In this document: positions 1-8,548 of the stretch, in pieces
How positions within the stretch are numbered: position 1 is the first letter of the stretch
How the letters are laid out: every line of letters starts with the position of its first letter
Assembly: GCF_028745505.1 (NCBI RefSeq)
Contig: NZ_JAQZZL010000003.1
Location: 1 to 64,000 of the forward strand
Direction of reading: 5' to 3'
Source of the DNA: Lentisphaera marina
GTDB lineage: Bacteria; Verrucomicrobiota; Lentisphaeria; Lentisphaerales; Lentisphaeraceae
DNA length: 64,000 bases
Notes under the pieces: model-generated
Told to the model about the DNA's origin: nothing
Seen by the model: the letters and a program-made list of their open reading frames with translations, nothing else
Database searches by the model: none
Translations under genes and position numbers: made by a program

Positions 1-131
1 CGTCCCGCCTGCTTCATACCATTCTTTTTCTATAAATTTAACTTCTGAACTAAACCTCATCCCACCCTGGGAGCACAGGAGTCTCGCCTGCTTTATACCA
101 TTCAAAATTTAAAATTCACTTCTCACTATAC

Positions 132-189
132 CGCCCGTCGATGGCTGGCAAGCCTCGCTGGGAAGGGGACAGAGTCTCTAGACTGCCTA
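132..189 (+). repeat. Structured dispersed repeat, copy A
   Basis: This 58-bp unit is nearly identical to 314-370. It starts CGCCCGTCGA, has a GGCA loop between arms CGA(t)GGCT and AGCCTCG (bulged T), continues into a G-rich segment ending CAGAG, and has a second hairpin AGTCT-ct-AGACT. The same architecture with different stem bases recurs at 221-280 and on the minus strand at 47660-47714. Confidence 0.7.
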
Positions 190-220
190 CAGGAATTTAA
201 CTTCTCCCTCCGCCTTCTAC

Positions 221-280
221 CGCCTGGTCGAGGAATGGCAATTCCTCGCGGGGTGTATGAGGGGCAGAGCTCCCTCATCT
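221..280 (+). repeat. Structured dispersed repeat, copy B (diverged)
   Basis: It shares the scaffold of copy A (CGCC..GTCGA, GGCA loop, TCGC, GGGGCAGAG). Hairpin 1 is a perfect 8-bp stem CGAGGAAT/ATTCCTCG at 229-248. Hairpin 2 pairs ATGAGGG with CCCTCAT further on. Compared with the copy at 47660-47714, at least two stem positions differ as compensated pairs, so base pairing seems to be what is conserved. Confidence 0.6.
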
Positions 281-313
281 AATAATTCCAAAATATCACT
301 ATAATCCCCCCTA

Positions 314-370
314 CGCCCGTCGATGGCTGGCAAGCCTCGCTGGAAGGGGACAGAGTCTCTAGACTGCCTA
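314..370 (+). repeat. Structured dispersed repeat, copy C
   Basis: This is a 57-bp direct repeat of 132-189, differing mainly by loss of one G in the GGGAAGGGG run. Both hairpins (GGCA-loop hairpin and AGTCT/AGACT hairpin) are intact. Copies A and C are about 180 bp apart with diverged copy B between them. Confidence 0.7.
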
Positions 371-697
371 TATAAGTTCATCTCCCCTATTGCCTACGGT
401 ATTAGCCACAAGCCGCTCTTAAACTGTACCTTCCTTCCGGAGGAAACATTCTCACATGGGGATGCCAAATTGCCGCACTAAAGACTTATTCATAAAAATA
501 GCTTACAAATTCAAATCTATTTGTAGCGACCTTCTCGCCTAAGCTTTGCGGAGTACGCAAAGCCCTGCTCTATTAAAGTATTGATATTTACTTGGAGGTA
601 GGAGTCACTCACACAACACAATTCCCACTATTTTCACAAAAGTGCTTTACCCACTTTTGATGCGGAGCCTGTCTTAATCAAGACATAACTAAACGTC

Positions 698-728
698 AAA
701 TAATACCTGAATAACGGTATTATTCACT
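698..728 (+). repeat. 31-bp repeat, copy 1 of 3
   Basis: The consensus begins AAATAAYAYCYGA and ends ATTATTYAC, with a partly self-complementary centre. Copies 2 (733-763) and 3 (843-873) also share about 12 bp of upstream sequence (TTATTCACT). Copies are irregularly spaced (4 and 79 bp between them), so this is not a CRISPR array. Confidence 0.55.
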
Positions 729-732
729 TGTT

Positions 733-763
733 AAATAACACCTGATTTACGACATTATTTACC
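733..763 (+). repeat. 31-bp repeat, copy 2 of 3
   Basis: Together with the preceding TTATTCACTTGTT it matches the segment at about 830-873 over roughly 43 bp. The 3' part (ACGACATTATTTAC) is identical in copies 2 and 3. Confidence 0.55.
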
Positions 764-842
764 GATGCTACCAAAATCAAAAAGACTTTAAAAGGAATGA
801 ACTTATTGAAAAATAATAAAACCCCCGAGTTATTCACTCGCC

Positions 843-873
843 AAATAATATCCGAATAACGACATTATTTACA
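843..873 (+). repeat. 31-bp repeat, copy 3 of 3
   Basis: It begins AAATAATATCCGAATAAC and ends CATTATTTACA, and is preceded by TTATTCACTCGCC, the equivalent of the flank before copy 2. Confidence 0.55.
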
Positions 874-1027
874 GCTAAAGCAAATTGATACAACAGGCAC
901 CCATAATAGAAACAAGTACAATTATCACCAAAACCACTTCACGTTATACAACAGACGAATTAACTTAGAAATCAAAAATCCCGGGAAAATCAACCGCCAT
1001 ATAAAACCATGTTAGATTAGACAAATA

Positions 1028-1768
1028 ATGAAAACATATAAAAGTCATAATAAAAATTTAAGAATTTATCCTTCACCAGAAGATGTGTTTTTATCTGATA
1101 TAGAAACTCATAAAAAATATTTGTTACCCTGTTCCCTCTTATACTTACCTAGTTTAGATAATTCATTAGATGGATATCTACCCATAATTATACCTATAGA
1201 ACCTGAATGGGGTTGTGTAGGTTATCTAACAAATGACTATCATAATTATTATAGTAGAGAAAACTGGATTGGTTATAAAATAAAAAATGGTAAATGTTCT
1301 TTTATAGGAGACTTTAAATTTTTCCATCAAAGTGCATTTGAAAACAAACCTAGTTTAACTGAAGACGAACATTCTTTGTTAGAAGGTGCCATAACAGGTC
1401 ATCCAATAATCCTGAACAGTTACAACTTGCAAAAGAAACGGTTAACCCAATTAAATTTTTTAAGTAAAATTTTAAATAAACAAAACAATCCTATTTTATT
1501 TAGCAGAGAGCTAGATGATAATAGTTCATTAGGTAATTGGGCTCAAGTTGAAATGCCTTTATCAGAATCAGCATATATTGACAGCCATGGTGATCGCAGT
1601 TACAAACGTGTCCCCATAACTCAAAGTGGTAAAGAATTTATTTATATTGGTACTGTAGAAACAAATAACTATGTAGCTCTTTCAGATGATATGTATTATG
1701 GAACACAAATGTTGATTTTTTATCAACCAGAAGAAGAACTCATGTTAACTACATTTGAATACAGTTAA
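1028..1768 (+). CDS. Hypothetical protein, 246 aa
   Basis: I do not recognise the family. The product is predicted soluble, with no signal peptide or membrane segment, and is rich in Asn, Tyr and acidic residues. The C-terminal third (about 200-246) is aromatic and acidic and ends in a likely beta-strand region. It vaguely recalls DUF1963/YwqG-type proteins, but I cannot support that assignment. The gene is very AT-rich. It starts 11 bp after GTTAGAT and is followed within 4 bp by an attC-like site, so it may sit in an integron-type cassette. No clear ribosome binding site is seen. Confidence 0.6.
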   Translation: MKTYKSHNKNLRIYPSPEDVFLSDIETHKKYLLPCSLLYLPSLDNSLDGYLPIIIPIEPEWGCVGYLTNDYHNYYSRENWIGYKIKNGKCSFIGDFKFFHQSAFENKPSLTEDEHSLLEGAITGHPIILNSYNLQKKRLTQLNFLSKILNKQNNPILFSRELDDNSSLGNWAQVEMPLSESAYIDSHGDRSYKRVPITQSGKEFIYIGTVETNNYVALSDDMYYGTQMLIFYQPEEELMLTTFEYS

Positions 1769-1771
1769 TAA

Positions 1772-1837
1772 ATCTAACAAGAAGCCGGAAGGAAGATTTT
1801 CGCTAAGGCTCAATCTCCCTCAGCTTAGACGTTAACT
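1772..1837 (+). other. attC-like recombination site candidate
   Basis: The segment opens with ATCTAAC, matching the integron consensus RYYYAAC, and closes with GTTAACT, which fits GTTRRRY except at one position. Between them is an imperfect hairpin (GGAAGATT at 1791-1798 against AATCTCCC at 1812-1819) and a GCTTAGAC box just before the terminal GTT. The 66-bp size and position right after a gene suit a cassette end. No integron integrase is in the window and upstream the match is only a half-site, so this stays a candidate. Confidence 0.35.
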
Positions 1838-1851
1838 AGTAATAAAAATAG

Positions 1852-2187
1852 ATGAAACGAACTTTTAACAGATTTGATTATTACCTCGACGACGACAATC
1901 AAAAGGTTGCATGTAAAAGAAAAAGAAATCTGAAAATTCACCTTATAATTAACGTGGCATTGATTCTATTTCATTATTTATTTCAACATGCAATGAGTGA
2001 GGTGTTATTTATCGTAATATGGGCATCATGGTTAAGTATGATAATTCATTTATATCCAAAATATAAATGTACCAAATGCAATCAAAAAATGGTTAAACAA
2101 TTAAACAGAGCTGACCACATAATGTTTACTTGTGATAAATGTAAATTGTATATAGACTCTAACTTAAAACAAGAAGAAATAGACTAA
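1852..2187 (+). CDS. Small membrane protein with zinc ribbon, 111 aa
   Basis: A basic N-terminus is followed by two hydrophobic segments (about 29-45 and 49-66) that look membrane-spanning. After them comes a zinc-ribbon-like tail with two CxxC pairs (CTKC and CDKC) about 20 residues apart, probably cytoplasmic. The family is not recognised. The next gene begins 11 bp after its stop, so the two may be co-transcribed. There is no obvious Shine-Dalgarno sequence. Confidence 0.6.
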   Translation: MKRTFNRFDYYLDDDNQKVACKRKRNLKIHLIINVALILFHYLFQHAMSEVLFIVIWASWLSMIIHLYPKYKCTKCNQKMVKQLNRADHIMFTCDKCKLYIDSNLKQEEID

Positions 2188-2198
2188 AAAGCTAACAA

Positions 2199-2534
2199 AT
2201 GAACATACTTTTCATATGCTCCATGAACCGATGGAGGAGTCCCACTGCAGAACAAATCTATAAAAATCATAGTCGCATTAATGTTCGATCTGCGGGAACA
2301 AGTAGAAAAGCAAAAAGAACTATTTCATATTCCGACATAAAATGGGCTGATGTAATCTGCGTCATGGAATCAAAGCACAGAAGTAAGTTGAAAGCTGATT
2401 TCAGAGATTTGATGAATCACAAGAAAATATATGTCTTAGATATTGAGGATAATTATAAATATATGGACTTGGAACTTATTGAATTATTAAGTCAAACAAT
2501 TGATCCAATAATCGAAAGCTCAACGGGACTATAA
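2199..2534 (+). CDS. Short low-molecular-weight phosphatase-like protein, 111 aa
   Basis: The N-terminus carries the CX5R phosphate-binding loop of low-molecular-weight tyrosine phosphatases and arsenate reductases (Cys7 to Arg13, CSMNRWRSP), which normally forms a cysteinyl-phosphate intermediate. The protein is shorter than the usual 140-160 residues and I do not see the typical DP acid loop near the C-terminus, so the acid/base residue is uncertain. Small variants of this kind are known as a separate subfamily. It is unrelated in detail to the fuller LMW-PTP gene at 20598-21053. It lies in an AT-rich accessory stretch. Confidence 0.7.
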   Translation: MNILFICSMNRWRSPTAEQIYKNHSRINVRSAGTSRKAKRTISYSDIKWADVICVMESKHRSKLKADFRDLMNHKKIYVLDIEDNYKYMDLELIELLSQTIDPIIESSTGL

Positions 2535-2615
2535 TCAGCAAAGATCTATATCCTAAATCGTTTTCTCTAGGCTAGAATGCAGATGGCACCATGATAATCT
2601 AAATTTTCTAAAAAC

Positions 2616-2645
2616 AAAAAAGCCTCATTTAGTTGAGGCTTTTTT
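2616..2645. terminator. Bidirectional rho-independent terminator
   Basis: The stem AGCCTCA/TGAGGCT is flanked by A5 on the left and T5 on the right. It lies between convergent genes ending at 2534 (+) and 2700 (-) and can serve both. Confidence 0.8.
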
Positions 2646-2699
2646 GTTGTGATATTTTGTGAGTGGATATAGCCTCTTGATAGAAGCGTATGAGAAGAT

Positions 2700-3011
2700 C
2701 TATTTCTTATACTTCTTTTTATGTTGATCGGATTTAAGGGAGTGAAGTTTTTTTGTTAATGCATGATATTCATCCCATGAAATATCGCCCCATTTTCCTT
2801 CATCGGCTAATTTAGCGGCATTCTTTTTTATAGCGGCTAAGCGGAAGTAAATTTTAGAGGCTTCAGGGTACCCCTTTTCCAAACTCTTTTTCGCTTTCAT
2901 TTCGTACTCAACTGCGGCTGCACGAAAATCATCACCTCCCTTACCTTTCTTGCCTTCAGCAATTAAACTTGTACTCAAGCACAGAATTAGTATGATAATT
3001 AATTTTTTCAT
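2700..3011 (-). CDS. Small secreted lysine-rich protein, 103 aa
   Basis: A clear signal peptide (MKKLIIILILCLSTSLIAEG) precedes a highly basic mature part of about 84 residues, rich in Lys and Ala, probably helical, with a Lys-rich tail (HKKKYKK). The helical stretch about 25-70 could be TPR-like, but a single unit is too little to call. The function is unknown. It is convergent with the phosphatase-like gene and shares its terminator. Confidence 0.65.
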   Translation of the reverse strand: MKKLIIILILCLSTSLIAEGKKGKGGDDFRAAAVEYEMKAKKSLEKGYPEASKIYFRLAAIKKNAAKLADEGKWGDISWDEYHALTKKLHSLKSDQHKKKYKK

Positions 3012-3460
3012 TGTTCTACCCTTCTTATTATTAAAGATTTACCGAAACTCATTGTGGAGCTCTTACTTACTTAATCTATAGGATATAGTAAAAACCTTTC
3101 ACGACGAAAGATATTTTTATAAATTTCTTTGAAATTAGTTTTTTAAAATAATTATGAGGATCGAGGTTTTATTTAAACATTTCGGTATAAAATACATTTT
3201 AAAGACATCGTAAACTTACCTCAAGTAGAAGTAAGACAAGAAATAAGCTACATAAAAAAGAGAATAGCCTACATTTAAAAAGCACGCGAGCTTGCTATTT
3301 TTTATACTGGCAGTATATGGAGGTCGCAAATTTAAAAAACTGAGGCATACCGATAAGAGCCCGGCAACGACCGGCGTAAGGTTTTTTATGAGATGATAAA
3401 TAAGCACTTCTGACTTATTTGATTTTTTTGTCGGTGAGCCTTAACACAAAGGTATCTATT
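3012..3460. other. Intergenic leader region before the DEAD-box helicase
   Basis: About 450 bp separate two divergent genes. The half next to the helicase includes short inverted repeats, for example CCGG-caacga-CCGG near 3360. A long 5' leader would be usual for cold-inducible RNA helicase mRNAs, but no specific element is recognised. A 63-codon minus-strand frame at 3216-3407 has a GTG start and no ribosome binding site and is not called. Confidence 0.4.
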
Positions 3461-5074
3461 ATGGATAAATTCACCGATCTGGGCCTCGAGCCCTGGATTA
3501 CTCAATGTCTTGAAGCTAAAGGTTTCAAAGAACCATCTCCCATTCAAGAACAGGCCATACCTGTTTTATTAGCTCAGGATCACGATATTATTGGTCAAGC
3601 TCAAACGGGAACAGGTAAAACTGCAGCTTTTGGTCTTCCTATTGTTCAAAAAATTGAGCCAGGCCTCAAAAAGCCACAAGCTCTCATTCTTTGTCCTACT
3701 CGCGAATTAGCTATTCAAGTTAATGACGAAATCAAAAGTTTTTGTAAAGGCCGTGGTATCACGACTGTTACTCTTTATGGTGGCGCTCCGATCATGGATC
3801 AAAAACGCGCACTTAAAAAAGGTGTTGATTTAATTGTAGCCACTCCTGGTCGCTGTATTCACTTCATTGAAGATGGTAAGCTCGACCTTACTAGCCTTCA
3901 GTACTTAGTACTTGACGAAGCTGACGAAATGCTCAACATGGGTTTTGTTGAAGACGTAGAAAAAGTTCTTAAAGCTTCACCAGATGAACGCACAATGCTC
4001 ATGTTCTCTGCAACTATGCCTCCACGTCTGAAAAAGATCGCTGAATCATACATGCGTGATAGCATCACTATTAAAGCTAAATCTGAAACCATGACAATGG
4101 AAACAATTGATCAAGTGGTTTATGAAGCTTACCCTGAAAACAAATTTAACGCGCTCTGCCGTATCATGGATCTTGAGAAAGATTTCTACGGGATCATTTT
4201 CTGTCGTACTAAAGTTGAAGTAGAAAAAGTATCTGCGGGCCTCGCAAATGAAGGCTATGCTGCAGACTATATCCACGGCGACGTCGCACAGGAAAGTCGT
4301 GAACGCTTACTCAAGCGTTTCCGTAACCGCAACATCTCTTTGCTCATTGCAACTGACGTTGCCGCTCGTGGTATTGACGTAACTGACCTTTCACACATTG
4401 TGAACTTTTCTCTACCCGAGCAATACGAATCTTACGTTCACCGCATCGGCCGTACTGGTCGTGCAGGTAAAAAGGGTACAGCTATCACTCTAATTACGCC
4501 GAAAGAGCGTAGTAAAATGAGCTTCATCGAGAAGAAGACTGGCGCTAAGACTGAGCGTCGTAAACTTCCTTTCGGCGAAGAGATGATCAAACTTAGAATT
4601 CAAAAGCTCAGTAAAGAACTCGCTCATTTCCAAGAAAATAATGCAGAACTCGAAGAGCTCGCACCAATTAGAGATGTAGCGACTCAACTTCTTGAAGAAA
4701 ACTCTCCAGTTGATCTCATTACTGCTCTCCTCTCAAAGATTTTTGGTACAAAACTCGATGCGAGCAACTACCCAGACATCAACTGCTCTGCAGCTAAGAA
4801 AAAGTCACGTGACTCACGCAATTTCAAAGGCAATACTGATTCTGGTGATAACAAGTCACTTTTCTTTGCCAAGGGTAAACGTGATGGCATGATGCCTAAA
4901 AAAGTTATTAGCTTCATTTGTGGTAAAAGTAAAATCCAACCACGCGGGATCGATAACCTCAAAGTATTTGATAAGTTCTCTATCTTTACAACGAATGCAA
5001 ATGATGCAGAACGCATTATCAGATCTTGTAACCGTAAGGGCATGACACCTGTCGTTCGTTACGATCGCGGCTAA
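3461..5074 (+). CDS. deaD: DEAD-box ATP-dependent RNA helicase (DeaD/CsdA type)
   Basis: This is a cytoplasmic ATP-dependent RNA helicase, probably acting in ribosome assembly and mRNA unwinding at low temperature. From the chosen start the order is Q motif (about 3-32), motif I AQTGTGKT (47-54), PTREL (79-83), DEAD (152-155), SAT (183-185) and HRIGRTGR in the second RecA-like domain. The last 70 residues resemble the DbpA-type RNA-binding domain (VISFICGKSKIQPRGIDNLK). The ATG at 3461, preceded by AAAGGT, is preferred over the in-frame start at 3419, which adds 14 residues before the Q motif. A terminator follows at 5095. Confidence 0.93.
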   Translation: MDKFTDLGLEPWITQCLEAKGFKEPSPIQEQAIPVLLAQDHDIIGQAQTGTGKTAAFGLPIVQKIEPGLKKPQALILCPTRELAIQVNDEIKSFCKGRGITTVTLYGGAPIMDQKRALKKGVDLIVATPGRCIHFIEDGKLDLTSLQYLVLDEADEMLNMGFVEDVEKVLKASPDERTMLMFSATMPPRLKKIAESYMRDSITIKAKSETMTMETIDQVVYEAYPENKFNALCRIMDLEKDFYGIIFCRTKVEVEKVSAGLANEGYAADYIHGDVAQESRERLLKRFRNRNISLLIATDVAARGIDVTDLSHIVNFSLPEQYESYVHRIGRTGRAGKKGTAITLITPKERSKMSFIEKKTGAKTERRKLPFGEEMIKLRIQKLSKELAHFQENNAELEELAPIRDVATQLLEENSPVDLITALLSKIFGTKLDASNYPDINCSAAKKKSRDSRNFKGNTDSGDNKSLFFAKGKRDGMMPKKVISFICGKSKIQPRGIDNLKVFDKFSIFTTNANDAERIIRSCNRKGMTPVVRYDRG

Positions 5075-5094
5075 GCTTAGCCCCACTTGATTTT

Positions 5095-5127
5095 AAAAAG
5101 CCTGAATGATTTCATTCAGGCTTTTTT
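5095..5127 (+). terminator. Rho-independent terminator of deaD
   Basis: A perfect 14-bp stem, AAAAAGCCTGAATG against CATTCAGGCTTTTT, with an ATTT loop and a T run, starts 20 bp after the stop codon. Confidence 0.88.
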
Positions 5128-5392
5128 GTGCCCTCATGTCAACAGTGTGATACTGTTTATATGAGTGCACTATAAACAATAACATAATTATCCATCTAAG
5201 CGTGACCAGCTTGTTTATGCGCCGTTCCTTCAGAACGGTAAAACTTCTTAAATATCAGCTCTATGGTTAAAACCACAGTCTGAATTATACTATGTACCAT
5301 TGGCACAATCGAGTCTCATCGTTAAGTAGATAACCGTACACAATAATTAATACTGTCATTAAGTTTTATCAGTAGAACTACTATCTAAACAC

Positions 5393-5425
5393 AAAAAAAG
5401 CAGTGATTGACTCACCGCTTTTTTC
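5393..5425 (-). terminator. Rho-independent terminator of secA
   Basis: On the minus strand the hairpin AGCGGTGAGT..ATCACTGCT is followed by T7, 19 bp after the secA stop. Confidence 0.75.
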
Positions 5426-5443
5426 AAATTATGACCTAGCTAA

Positions 5444-8400
5444 TTAGCCGTGGCACACTTTATATTTTTTCCCTGAACCGCAAGGACATGGATCATTGGG
5501 GCGAACTTTAGGTGTTTCACGCTCAATGGGTTTACGCACTGGAGGAGCCTCAATAATCTCTTGCTCTTCAGGCTGAGCTTCCATTTGCATCATATCATCA
5601 ATGGAGACGCCTTCTGGATCAAGCCCCTGCTGCTGAAGTAACTTGAGTTGCTGAATGAGGTTTTCAAATTCAACATCTTGCGCTGACTGCTCAGTCATTG
5701 GAATATTGTGTAACATCTCTTCAATAGACTCAAGTGAAACTGCCGTACGGAACATGTTAGATAAAATCTGCTGTGAGATATTATCCTCGAGCTCAGCAAA
5801 GAGCTGGAAAGCTTGTTGCTTGTATTCAATGAGAGGATCTTTCTGTGCGATACCCGCAAACTGTACGTTTTGGCGCAAGCTATCCATAGCACGCAAATGT
5901 TTAATCCACAGTTCATCGAGTGCACTTAGCATTATGTTGCGCTCAAGGTACTGAATCTGAGCTGGATCTTCGTGACTTTCTTTCTCTTCATAACCACTAA
6001 CAACACGCTTAATGATGACATCTGCAAGCGGTGCAATTTCGATGGGCTGTTCGAAATCAAAACCATTCAAATCGAAATCAAGTGGAAAAGTTGTTCCTAA
6101 CCATTGCTCGAGCTTCTCTTTGTCGACACGGTAAGCACCGCGACGCCCCGTAGAAAAGACTTCAACTTGGTCTTCAATTGTGTTATTAAGGATATCATAG
6201 AGGCGGATTTTTGGGTCATCAGAAACTAAGATATCTTTACGTAGTTCATAAATAATCTCACGTTGCTTATTCATCACATCATCATATTCAAGCGTGCGCT
6301 TACGAATCATGAAGTTTTGGTTTTCAACTTTTTTCTGAGCATTCTCAATCATCATGGTGGCCATGCGACCCTCAATGCTCTCGTCTTCATCCATGCCCAT
6401 TTTCATACGATCTAGAATTCCAGTCATACGGTCGGCAAAAAGACGTAAAAGGTCATCTTCAAAACTTACATAGAAAACACTTGAACCGGGATCACCCTGA
6501 CGTGAACAACGACCACGTAACTGACGGTCAATACGACGTGAATCATGTCGCGTTGCACCCAAGACGTGAAGTCCACCCAATTCAACAACTTCTTCAGTCA
6601 ATTTAATATCGGTACCACGACCAGCCATATTAGTTGCAATAGTGATTGCACCACGTTGACCCGCATTAGCAATGATCTCTGCCTCTTCTTGGTGACGACG
6701 AGCATTCAAAACGCGGTGGGGAATTTTCTCCATGCGCAAGAAGCGACTAAGGATCTCTGAAACTTCAACTGTGGGAGTACCAATGAGAATTGGACGACCA
6801 ATTCCATTGACTTCTTTAACTTCATTAATGATTGCTTTGTATTTGCCTTTCATCGTAACAAAAACACGATCATCAACATCTTTACGAATACACGGACGGT
6901 TGGTTGGAACTTCAAGGACATCTAGCTCATAGATATCTTTAAATTCTTTGGCTTCCGTTACCGCTGTACCCGTCATACCACCAAGTTTGTCGTAAAGACG
7001 GAAATAGTTCTGAATTGTAATTGTTGCTAAAGTCTGTGTCTCACGTTCGATACGAACGTTTTCTTTAGCTTCTAGAGCTTGGTGTAAACCCTCAGAGAAA
7101 CGACGACCCGCCATAGCACGACCAGTATTTTCATCAACAATGACAACGCGATCTTCGCCATTATCATCTGGCGCCACAATGTAGTGAATATCTTTGATGT
7201 AGAGACAGTAAGCTTTTAAAAGCTGAGAGATATTATGCATCTCTTCAATTTTTTGTTCATACTGATCCTGCGCTTCACGTTTCTTTTCGATTTTCTCAAC
7301 ATCTTCGTAGGCTTCATTAGAATCAATTTCTTGCATGAGTTCTAAAATATCTGGAATGACGTAAGCATCTGGGTCGTTTGGCGACATGTAGCTACGGCCC
7401 TGGTCGGAAAGGTCGGCGTCGTTCTGACGTTCGTTAATCACGAAATAAAGTTCGTTCTTAACTTCTTGAAGAACTGATTTATTGGCATCTGAATTGATAA
7501 AGAGCTCTTTCTTTTCAACCGCACGGCGCACATCAGGATCTTCTAAGATACGGATAACCTGATTATTACGGGGCATACCCATACGCACTTTACAAATATC
7601 GAAAATTGCTTCATCGAATTCATCTGAATCTTTTGCTGCAGACTTAAGTTTTTCTCTAGCATCGGCAATAAGCTTGTTACAGATCTCGACCTGCTGTTTG
7701 TAAACGCGATTAACATGTGGATTAAACTTATCAAACTGATGCGTTGACTGAGCAACTGGCCCAGATATGATGAGAGGCGTTCTGGCTTCATCAATCAAGA
7801 TAGAGTCAATTTCATCAATAATCACAAAGAAGTGATCGCGCTGAACGAGCTCTTCTTTCGACATCGCCATACCCATGTCGCGCAGGTAGTCGAAACCAAA
7901 TTCTGAGTTTGTACCATAAGTAATATCGCACTTGTATTGCTGACCTCTAATATCAGGTGGCATCATACTTTGAATACAGCCCACTGTTAGACCTAGGTAG
8001 CGGAAGATGGTTCCAATCCACTCCGAGTCACGTTTCGCAAGGTAATCATTGGTTGTTACCAACTGACAGTTTTTACCAGAGAGTGCATTGAGGTAAAGCG
8101 GTAGACTCGCTGTAAGAGTTTTACCCTCACCCGTCATCATTTCCGAAATACCACCATCGTGAATCACCATACCGCCGATGAGCTGAACATCGAAAGGGAT
8201 CATGCTCCAAACTTCTGTCTTGTCCATGTAAGTGACTTCTTGACCATAGAGGCGACGACAAGCATTTTTTACAGTTGCAAAAGCTTCAATTTTCAAATCG
8301 TCCAAAGTTTCACCTTTGGCTAAACGGTCACGGAATTCTTGCGTTTTTCCTTTGAGTTGATCTTCGCTAAGGCTTTGGTATTCTTTTTCTTTTGCGTTAA

Positions 8401-8482
8401 TCGCATCAACTAGGGGCTGCATGCGTTTAACAAAACGTTCGTTAGACGAACCAAATAATTTCTTTAATAAGGGGGCAATCAT
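5444..8482 (-). CDS. secA: Preprotein translocase ATPase SecA
   Basis: SecA is the ATP-driven motor that pushes unfolded preproteins through SecYEG. Walker A is MTGEGKT (116-122) and the Walker B region is VIIDEIDSILIDEARTP near 220. The helicase-like second nucleotide-binding domain (MAGRGTDIKL, GRCSRQGDPGSS) follows, and the protein ends in a SEC-C zinc-binding tail (DPCPCGSGKKYKVCHG) that normally contacts SecB and ribosomes. At 1012 residues it is longer than the usual 830-900. Extra charged, coiled-coil-like sequence lies between the DEAD-like box and the preprotein-binding region (about 245-430). The promoter probably lies in the 66 bp before it or with the preceding gene. Confidence 0.97.
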   Translation of the reverse strand: MIAPLLKKLFGSSNERFVKRMQPLVDAINAKEKEYQSLSEDQLKGKTQEFRDRLAKGETLDDLKIEAFATVKNACRRLYGQEVTYMDKTEVWSMIPFDVQLIGGMVIHDGGISEMMTGEGKTLTASLPLYLNALSGKNCQLVTTNDYLAKRDSEWIGTIFRYLGLTVGCIQSMMPPDIRGQQYKCDITYGTNSEFGFDYLRDMGMAMSKEELVQRDHFFVIIDEIDSILIDEARTPLIISGPVAQSTHQFDKFNPHVNRVYKQQVEICNKLIADAREKLKSAAKDSDEFDEAIFDICKVRMGMPRNNQVIRILEDPDVRRAVEKKELFINSDANKSVLQEVKNELYFVINERQNDADLSDQGRSYMSPNDPDAYVIPDILELMQEIDSNEAYEDVEKIEKKREAQDQYEQKIEEMHNISQLLKAYCLYIKDIHYIVAPDDNGEDRVVIVDENTGRAMAGRRFSEGLHQALEAKENVRIERETQTLATITIQNYFRLYDKLGGMTGTAVTEAKEFKDIYELDVLEVPTNRPCIRKDVDDRVFVTMKGKYKAIINEVKEVNGIGRPILIGTPTVEVSEILSRFLRMEKIPHRVLNARRHQEEAEIIANAGQRGAITIATNMAGRGTDIKLTEEVVELGGLHVLGATRHDSRRIDRQLRGRCSRQGDPGSSVFYVSFEDDLLRLFADRMTGILDRMKMGMDEDESIEGRMATMMIENAQKKVENQNFMIRKRTLEYDDVMNKQREIIYELRKDILVSDDPKIRLYDILNNTIEDQVEVFSTGRRGAYRVDKEKLEQWLGTTFPLDFDLNGFDFEQPIEIAPLADVIIKRVVSGYEEKESHEDPAQIQYLERNIMLSALDELWIKHLRAMDSLRQNVQFAGIAQKDPLIEYKQQAFQLFAELEDNISQQILSNMFRTAVSLESIEEMLHNIPMTEQSAQDVEFENLIQQLKLLQQQGLDPEGVSIDDMMQMEAQPEEQEIIEAPPVRKPIERETPKVRPNDPCPCGSGKKYKVCHG

Positions 8483-8548
8483 TTTAAATCCTGATTGTAA
8501 TGATGTAAATAAAAAGGGAGTTTGAACCGGGGGTTCAAAAAAGTGTGC

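Larger units (their letters stand above)
1..1027. other. Gene-free, hairpin-rich accessory stretch
   Basis: No convincing coding region is visible on either strand. The first 400 bases carry three copies of a structured repeat (132-189, 221-280, 314-370), and a short repeat ending GCTT(C/T)ATACCATTC occurs at about 1-24 and 82-104. A perfect hairpin with 8-bp arms GCTTTGCG/CGCAAAGC lies at 543-563. Three 31-bp repeats sit at 698-728, 733-763 and 843-873. The sequence GTTAGAT at 1011-1017 fits an integron core-site consensus just before the first gene. The block is probably old mobile or repeat-associated DNA. Confidence 0.6.
5075..5443. other. Intergenic region between deaD and secA
   Basis: This 370-bp gap between convergent genes holds the deaD terminator (5095-5127), the secA terminator (5393-5425) and a hairpin CCGTTC-cttca-GAACGG near 5222-5238. 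No gene was found between. Confidence 0.5.

Noticed and set aside
698..873. CRISPR array
   Set aside because: Only three diverged units with unequal spacers (4 and 79 bp) and no cas genes.
3216..3407. 63-codon minus-strand frame upstream of deaD
   Set aside because: It starts at GTG without a ribosome binding site and lies in what is probably the helicase leader. Hydrophobic composition alone is weak evidence.
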